In this document: in pieces, positions 8,986 through 13,911 of the stretch
Position numbering within the stretch: the first letter of the stretch is position 1
How the letters are laid out: the number at the start of each line of letters is the position of its first letter
Translations under genes and position numbers: made by a program
The notes under the pieces: generated by a model
Seen by the model: the letters and a program-made list of their open reading frames with translations, nothing else
What the model was told of the DNA's origin: nothing
Database searches by the model: none
Assembly (NCBI GenBank): GCA_021821235.1
Contig: JAKACS010000017.1
Span: 1 to 13,911 of the forward strand
Source of the DNA: Bacillota bacterium
Lineage (GTDB): Bacteria > Bacillota > Bacilli > Bacillales_B > DSM-18226
Length of the DNA stretch: 13,911 nucleotides
Direction: 5' to 3'

Positions 8986-9597
8986 TTACGTACCAAAAAA
9001 ATATTTAATATATTCTTGCTCATCGGTTTTGCTTCGTTTAACAATTTTGATTTCATGGTCATTTCCTGTTTCTGAATACCCTTTTGGCTTATTAAAATCG
9101 TTTCGAAGGGTTTTAAAATCTTGAACAATATGGTCAAAATCACCATTAATCCACCGAGTAAGGATTTTGTCATAAGTATATTCGCCAGATTTTTCATCTT
9201 TGGTTGTTTTTAAGGAGCCTAGTCTTTCTTTTAGATAAGCTACATTCGTCTTTGTCATTTGAATACGATCCACACTACTTTCAACAATTCCAGGAATTTT
9301 ATAGTGAATCTGTTCTTCTCCCAACTTGATCTTTTGAAAAGATAAACCAAGGGCTTTTTTTAAAAAATCTTGTTCACTATTTACTGTTCCAACTTCTTTC
9401 TCCGCAGCCTTACGTTGACTGCCATTTAGTTTATAGATTGACTTTTCAGGTTTGGAAATTTGCAAACTCTTATTAGTTGGCCTCCCTTGAGTTATTGCAG
9501 TATCTTTGCCACTAGCCTTATCAATATTTTGAAAGATAAAAATCCCCAGAACTACAACCATTATAGAAATAAGTCCATAACGAACATTTTTTTGCAA
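8986..9597 (-). CDS. membrane-anchored protein, probable DUF6241 family
   Basis: This 203-residue product starts with TTG at 9597, preceded by GGGAGGGG with 6 nt spacing. No in-frame ATG lies near that site. Residues 7-23 (YGLISIMVVVLGIFIFQ) form one transmembrane helix or uncleaved signal anchor; the rest is hydrophilic and likely extracellular. The C-terminal part (about 115-203), with YLKERLGSL, a YDKILTRWINGDFDHIVQDFKTL stretch and the ending DEQEYIKYFFG, resembles the DUF6241 domain of Bacillaceae membrane proteins. That assignment is from memory of the family pattern and is tentative. No function is known to me. The gene stands alone, facing the 118-aa gene. Confidence 0.7.
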   Translation of the reverse strand: MQKNVRYGLISIMVVVLGIFIFQNIDKASGKDTAITQGRPTNKSLQISKPEKSIYKLNGSQRKAAEKEVGTVNSEQDFLKKALGLSFQKIKLGEEQIHYKIPGIVESSVDRIQMTKTNVAYLKERLGSLKTTKDEKSGEYTYDKILTRWINGDFDHIVQDFKTLRNDFNKPKGYSETGNDHEIKIVKRSKTDEQEYIKYFFGT

Positions 9598-10066
9598 AGT
9601 TTACCCCTCCCCGAATCGAAATTAACGTTATTCACTACGTCAAGTTTAACATAAGCTCTATTTCTATTCCTCATTTTTGGAAAAACATGTGTATACACTG
9701 CCACGTAACTACACGAACTTGATAAATGCGTGGCAGTCGCATGGGCATCGCCAAGGGATGGGGGAGACGGAAGCACGGCGGGAAGAACAGTGACTGTGGT
9801 TTAACAGTATTATTAAGCGACGTGATTATCGGACGAAAGAGGCTCTGGAGATTTTGCTTAAAGAATCATCCATTTATAAACCGATTTGCTGAATGTAGTA
9901 TATCAAATTCTGTTAAAAAACAGTAACTTTTATCTGTCGATTGCATCTAACCATTATGAATATTTAATCTATTGCAAATAACCAGCAAGCTTTCAGTTCA
10001 TGCTTATACAATGGAAAAACGGGAATAATCAATAAGAATTTACTTTGTTTGTGTGGTGGTAATGCA
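9598..10066. other. intergenic stretch without a supported gene; composition boundary
   Basis: This divergent region should hold the promoters of the 203-aa gene and the beta-helix gene, but I see no pair of well spaced -35/-10 boxes. The part at 9697-9800 is GC-richer than its surroundings and holds a 9-bp inverted repeat, ACTGCCACG (9697-9705) with CGTGGCAGT (9729-9737). Short open frames cross it on both strands, but none has a ribosome binding site or recognisable protein sequence. It may be a leftover of a lost gene at the junction of accessory and backbone DNA. Confidence 0.5.
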
Positions 10067-11503
10067 ATGTTTGATCGAAAACATAATCCTGACTACAATG
10101 CCCGGCTGCTATTTGTCCTTGGCCATAAACGGTTTGAACTCAATAAAGAGGTCATTCGAACCAATCGGTTTTTTGCGGTCATACAAAACGAGCCGACGCC
10201 AAAAACGGCACCTATTTTTCCAGAATGGCTGAAAAAACTGGACACGGAATACGAAAAGCTTTTAAAAAAAGTGAAAAAAGAAGTCAATGTAAAAGATTTT
10301 GGCGCAAAAGGCGATGGCAAAACAGATGATACAAAAGCCTTTCAAAAAGCAATCGGCAGAGGGAGAATAAAAGTAATTGTTCCAAACGGCGTTTATATTA
10401 CAAAAGGAATCAGGCTTCCTTCCTACACCATCTTAACTGGAAGCGGCATAGGAAAAACAACGCTAAAGCTGCATGACGAAGCGCCAAAAAGCGCAAGGCT
10501 TGTCACCAACACCCATTATTGGCTGGGAAATCACCATATTTCTATCGAAGGGTTAAGTTTGGATTGGAATGTGGAGAGACTGGGAGCACAGCCAAAGACA
10601 AGCACAGGTGGGAATCATTCCAGCTGCCTAACCTTTGCCAATGTGAAATACGGCTGGGTGAAAAAGGTGGAGGCGATGAATCCTGGTCTTCATGGGTTTG
10701 ACGTTACCTCGCCGTATTACGATTATCGCGGTGATGGAAAAAGAGGATGGGGCGGGAGCCAGTATATTTGGCTCGACCATCTGATCGGCCACGGCTTTGG
10801 CGATGACGGCATCACTACCCATCATAGCGAAACTATTTTTATCTCTTATTCCCATATGTGCGACCCGAGCGGCAGGGCGCACGCGAAAGGTTTTTCCAAC
10901 TCCAATGGAATTGAGATTGACGATGGATCGCAAAATGTTTGGCTCTACAATAACTCAACAGCCCGCTGCTTTGGCGGAGTTGAAGTCAAGGCTCATGAAA
11001 ATGCTTCCGCAGCGGCAAACGTGCAAATCATTGGCCATTTATCTATAAAGGATAACCGGTCTTTCAATTTTCGCCATATCGGGCATCATAAAAAGACCGA
11101 TCCAGAGTCAAAAACGGCATACGCGATCCGCGCAACCAATCTGGTCTCCTTCGCACCGCGGTTCACTGATTTATATGAAGGTTCAACGCCAAGAGCGATG
11201 GTCGTATCAGCGTATAAAAATGTAGTGATCAATCAGTTTACCATCATTGGCGATCCTGCCGTCGATCTTAAAGGTCATCCAGTCATTGCCGTTCAGTACC
11301 GCGCCCGTAACGTTGTACTCAATCAAGTTACGGTTCGAAATGTTTGCAATGCCGGAGCAGGCATCAAAGTATTTGGCGGCGATCACCATGCGGACGATGT
11401 CTCGATTCGAAATCTCGATTGTCTTCAATGCGGTGGTGAGCCAGTTGTGATCGGGCGCAGCGTGACCAATGTCCGGATAAATGAAAACTCACCGACTGGC
11501 TAG
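10067..11503 (+). CDS. pectate-lyase-superfamily right-handed beta-helix protein
   Basis: I chose ATG 10067, giving 478 residues, because GGTGGT lies 6 nt upstream; a TTG 18 bp earlier is in frame but lacks a ribosome binding site. The first 70 residues are charged and partly helical (KKLDTEYEKLLKKVKKE) with no signal peptide. Then comes VNVKDFGAKGDGKTDDTKAF (about 75-94), the hallmark entry motif of Pectate_lyase_3/GH28-like beta-helix proteins, followed by beta-helix rungs to the end. GHGFGDDGITTHH and NSNGIEIDDGS are candidate active-site turns, as GH28-like enzymes use paired Asp residues. A polysaccharide-cleaving or polysaccharide-binding role is likely by family. Without a secretion signal it may be released by lysis or be phage-tail-related, since the same entry motif occurs in phage tail spikes. 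The substrate cannot be told from the sequence. Confidence 0.8.
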   Translation: MFDRKHNPDYNARLLFVLGHKRFELNKEVIRTNRFFAVIQNEPTPKTAPIFPEWLKKLDTEYEKLLKKVKKEVNVKDFGAKGDGKTDDTKAFQKAIGRGRIKVIVPNGVYITKGIRLPSYTILTGSGIGKTTLKLHDEAPKSARLVTNTHYWLGNHHISIEGLSLDWNVERLGAQPKTSTGGNHSSCLTFANVKYGWVKKVEAMNPGLHGFDVTSPYYDYRGDGKRGWGGSQYIWLDHLIGHGFGDDGITTHHSETIFISYSHMCDPSGRAHAKGFSNSNGIEIDDGSQNVWLYNNSTARCFGGVEVKAHENASAAANVQIIGHLSIKDNRSFNFRHIGHHKKTDPESKTAYAIRATNLVSFAPRFTDLYEGSTPRAMVVSAYKNVVINQFTIIGDPAVDLKGHPVIAVQYRARNVVLNQVTVRNVCNAGAGIKVFGGDHHADDVSIRNLDCLQCGGEPVVIGRSVTNVRINENSPTG

Positions 11504-11588
11504 TCCCTAAGGACGAAGACAGAGGCGTAATTGAATTTATGCGTTCAGAAACAATTTTGTTCCCATTACCAACGGGGTCAATGCATTG

Positions 11589-11616
11589 TTTACCCGTTTA
11601 TGGAAAAAGGTATGAT
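11589..11616 (+). promoter_or_regulatory. candidate promoter of pepT
   Basis: TTTACC (11589-11594) and TATGAT (11611-11616) are separated by 16 bp and lie about 40 bp before the pepT start. A second TATGAT overlaps at 11616-11621. The -35 is weak, but the -10 matches consensus at five of six positions. Confidence 0.5.
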
Positions 11617-11653
11617 ATGATGGAACTAATCAAAAAGAAGGAGATGAAGCAAG

Positions 11654-12886
11654 GTGAAAGACGAGATTATTGCCCGATTCACTTCGTATGTCAAAGTGGA
11701 TACCCAGTCAAATGAAGAAAGCAGCACATGCCCGTCAACCCCGGGACAGCTTGTGTTGCTGAAGCAATTAGTGGAGGAATTAAAGGAAATTGGCATGGCA
11801 GAGGTGACAATTGACAAAAACGGCTATGTAATGGCAACGCTACCATCCAACACGCAAAAAGATGTCCCGACAATTGGCTTCTTAGCCCATGTCGATACAG
11901 CCACTGATTTCACCGGCAAAGGGGTCAACCCGCAAATCGTCGAAAACTACGATGGCCAGGATCTGACCTTGAACAAATCCTTACATATTGTCTTATCAAC
12001 AAAAGATTTTCCACAGCTTGCTGACTACAAAGGGCAGACACTGATTACAACAGATGGAACGACCTTGCTTGGTGCAGATGACAAGGCCGGTGTAGCTGAA
12101 ATTATGACGGCAATGGCTTACTTAATCAAGCATCCGGAAATCAAGCATGGAAAAATTCGCGTCGCCTTCACGCCGGATGAGGAAATCGGCAGGGGACCGC
12201 ATAAGTTTGACGTTAAGGCCTTCAATGCCAATTATGCCTACACAGTTGACGGCGGACCGCTTGGCGAGCTCGAATATGAAAGCTTCAATGCGGCGGCCGC
12301 AAAGCTTACCTTTAAAGGAACCAATATCCATCCAGGAACTGCAAAAGGAAAAATGGTTCATTCCGCAAAAATCGCGATGGAGTTCCACAGCAAGCTTCCA
12401 GCGAAAGAAGCACCGGAATATACGGACGGCTACGAAGGATTTTATCATTTGATTTCCTTTCATGGCGATGTCGAAGAAACCAAGCTGTCCTATATTATTC
12501 GTGACTTTGATAAGGCCAACTTCGAGGCCCGCAAAGCCACGGTTGAAAAACTTGTTAGCGAGCTGAAAGCTAACTACGGGGAGAAAGCGGTTGTTTTGGA
12601 ATTAAGCGACCAATACTATAACATGAAGGACAAAATTGAGCCGGTGAAGGAAATTGTCGACATTGCCCATGAGGCGATGGAAAACCTCGGGATTAAGCCC
12701 ATTACGAAACCAATCCGCGGCGGCACCGACGGCTCCCAGCTTTCCTATATGGGACTGCCAACGCCAAATATTTTTGCCGGTGGGGAAAACTTCCATGGCA
12801 AATACGAATTTGTTTCCGCCGAATCCATGATTAAAGCAACAAATGTCATCGTTGAAATCGCCAAACTGTTTGAGCAAAAAGCATAG
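11654..12886 (+). CDS. pepT: peptidase T (tripeptide aminopeptidase, M20B)
   Basis: Peptidase T is a cytoplasmic di-zinc aminopeptidase that removes the N-terminal residue from tripeptides during peptide use and protein turnover. The product is 410 aa, matching the usual length of about 408. It starts at GTG with AAGGAG (11638-11643) 10 nt upstream. M20 metal and catalytic residues are visible: H79 and D81 in LAHVDTA, D142 in GADDKAG, E176-E177 in PDEEIG, D199 in TVDGG and H381 in [10 protein letters not shown]. The dimerisation lid with [18 protein letters not shown] is complete. It appears to be a single-gene unit with its own promoter candidate and a strong terminator. Confidence 0.97.
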   Translation: MKDEIIARFTSYVKVDTQSNEESSTCPSTPGQLVLLKQLVEELKEIGMAEVTIDKNGYVMATLPSNTQKDVPTIGFLAHVDTATDFTGKGVNPQIVENYDGQDLTLNKSLHIVLSTKDFPQLADYKGQTLITTDGTTLLGADDKAGVAEIMTAMAYLIKHPEIKHGKIRVAFTPDEEIGRGPHKFDVKAFNANYAYTVDGGPLGELEYESFNAAAAKLTFKGTNIHPGTAKGKMVHSAKIAMEFHSKLPAKEAPEYTDGYEGFYHLISFHGDVEETKLSYIIRDFDKANFEARKATVEKLVSELKANYGEKAVVLELSDQYYNMKDKIEPVKEIVDIAHEAMENLGIKPITKPIRGGTDGSQLSYMGLPTPNIFAGGENFHGKYEFVSAESMIKATNVIVEIAKLFEQKA

Positions 12887-13911
12887 TAGTGCAGCAAATG
12901 GGCCAAATTTATTTGGCCCATTTTTTGCAAAAAGCCTTATGTGGCGGTACCGCCTAAAAAAACTGTGCCTACATTGGCTAAAGCGAGCATAAAATGAGTA
13001 TGACTCTTTATCTGGGAGGTACTACCATTGAAACAACAGCCGCTTCAAACCAATCCTAATTTGCTTACACACAGTCTATTGCCGGAAAACCAAGAAACCC
13101 CCCTTTCGTTTATTGACACTCCATTCGTCCCGAATAAGTATTTTTACCGCCGAAATCATTCTGCCTATCCAGCCTTGTCCTATTCCAGTTTTTGGCTTCC
13201 GATCGGGGGATTCGTAGAAACGCCAACCGTGTTCTCTTTTCAAGACCTTATCCAGCTGCCGGCAAAAACAGTGAAAGTAGCTCTGGAATGCTCCGGAAAC
13301 AAACGTGATTTTTTCCGACCAAAGGTGTTTGGTGAGCAATGGAAACGCGGCGCCATTAGCCAAGGCCAATGGAAAGGTGTCCCGCTTCAGACACTGTTGG
13401 GAAAAACCGGATTAAAGGATAAGGCTATTGAAGTTGTATTTGAGGGCTATGATTTCGGGCCAAGAACCGATTTGGACAAAAATTATGCCTTTATGCGGAG
13501 TTTGCCGCTTGAAAAGGCGCTCCATCCCGATACGATTATTGCCTACGAATACAACAACAAACCAATCCCTTTTAAACATGGCTATCCTTTAAGACTAATT
13601 GTGCCGCAATGGTATGCGGTAGCTTCCGTCAAATGGATCAAACAAATCCAAGTAATCAATAAGCCATTTAAGGGACCGTTCCAAACGATTGATTATGTGT
13701 ACTATCCCTACAAAGACGATGACCGTGAGGCTTTTCCGGTGACGACCATGAATGTGAATTCATCGATTCAATACCCATTGGAGTACGAAATTCTTAATAC
13801 CGGTGAACATTTGATCAAGGGGATTGCCTCGACCGGTATGGGCAAAATCAGTAAAGTCGAAATCAGTACCGATGAAGGAAAAACGTGGGAGACTGCAGAA
13901 ATCACAGCAAA

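Overview
The window looks like part of a chromosome from a low-GC Gram-positive bacterium of the Bacillaceae type. The evidence is strong AGGAGG-like ribosome binding sites, TTG and GTG starts, a WapA-like secreted YD-repeat protein and a typical Firmicutes pepT. I cannot name the species from the sequence alone. The left two thirds (about 1-9660) are AT-rich and accessory in character, with broken mobile elements. The right third (about 10050 to the end) is less AT-rich and carries ordinary chromosomal genes on the + strand.

Layout, left to right. (1) A truncated tyrosine recombinase on the minus strand (222-644), with a hairpin terminator after it and two small tandem hairpins upstream that may be the end of its parent element. 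(2) A perfect 22-bp inverted repeat with an 11-nt loop (974-1028), then a minus-strand terminator. (3) A two-gene minus-strand operon: a 1859-aa secreted Rhs/YD-repeat polymorphic-toxin-like protein (6858 to 1279) whose stop codon overlaps, as TAATG, the start of a 59-aa two-helix membrane protein (1279 to 1100). Upstream of the operon is a good -10 box and a 14-bp perfect palindrome placed like an operator. (4) A decayed IS1380-family transposase on the minus strand (7135-8438), with a -1 frameshift and no N-terminus or right-hand end. (5) A 118-aa orphan gene on the + strand starting right at the broken IS end, followed by a terminator. (6) A 203-aa membrane-anchored protein, probably DUF6241, on the minus strand. 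(7) A gene-poor stretch of about 450 bp. (8) A pectate-lyase-like beta-helix protein, peptidase T, and the start of a sulfite-oxidase-family molybdoenzyme that runs off the window.

The most interesting unit is the Rhs operon. The 100-residue tip after the conserved core (after DPSGH) is made of Ala/Gly-rich hydrophobic helices and an Asp-rich end rather than a recognisable nuclease or deaminase fold, and the coupled partner is a tiny integral membrane protein. The simplest reading is a contact-dependent toxin acting on membranes, with a membrane-embedded immunity protein. That is inference: I recognise neither the tip nor the partner as a named toxin or immunity family.

The right-hand genes (pepT and the molybdoenzyme) look like unlinked housekeeping functions, each with its own ribosome binding site; pepT also has its own promoter candidate and terminator.
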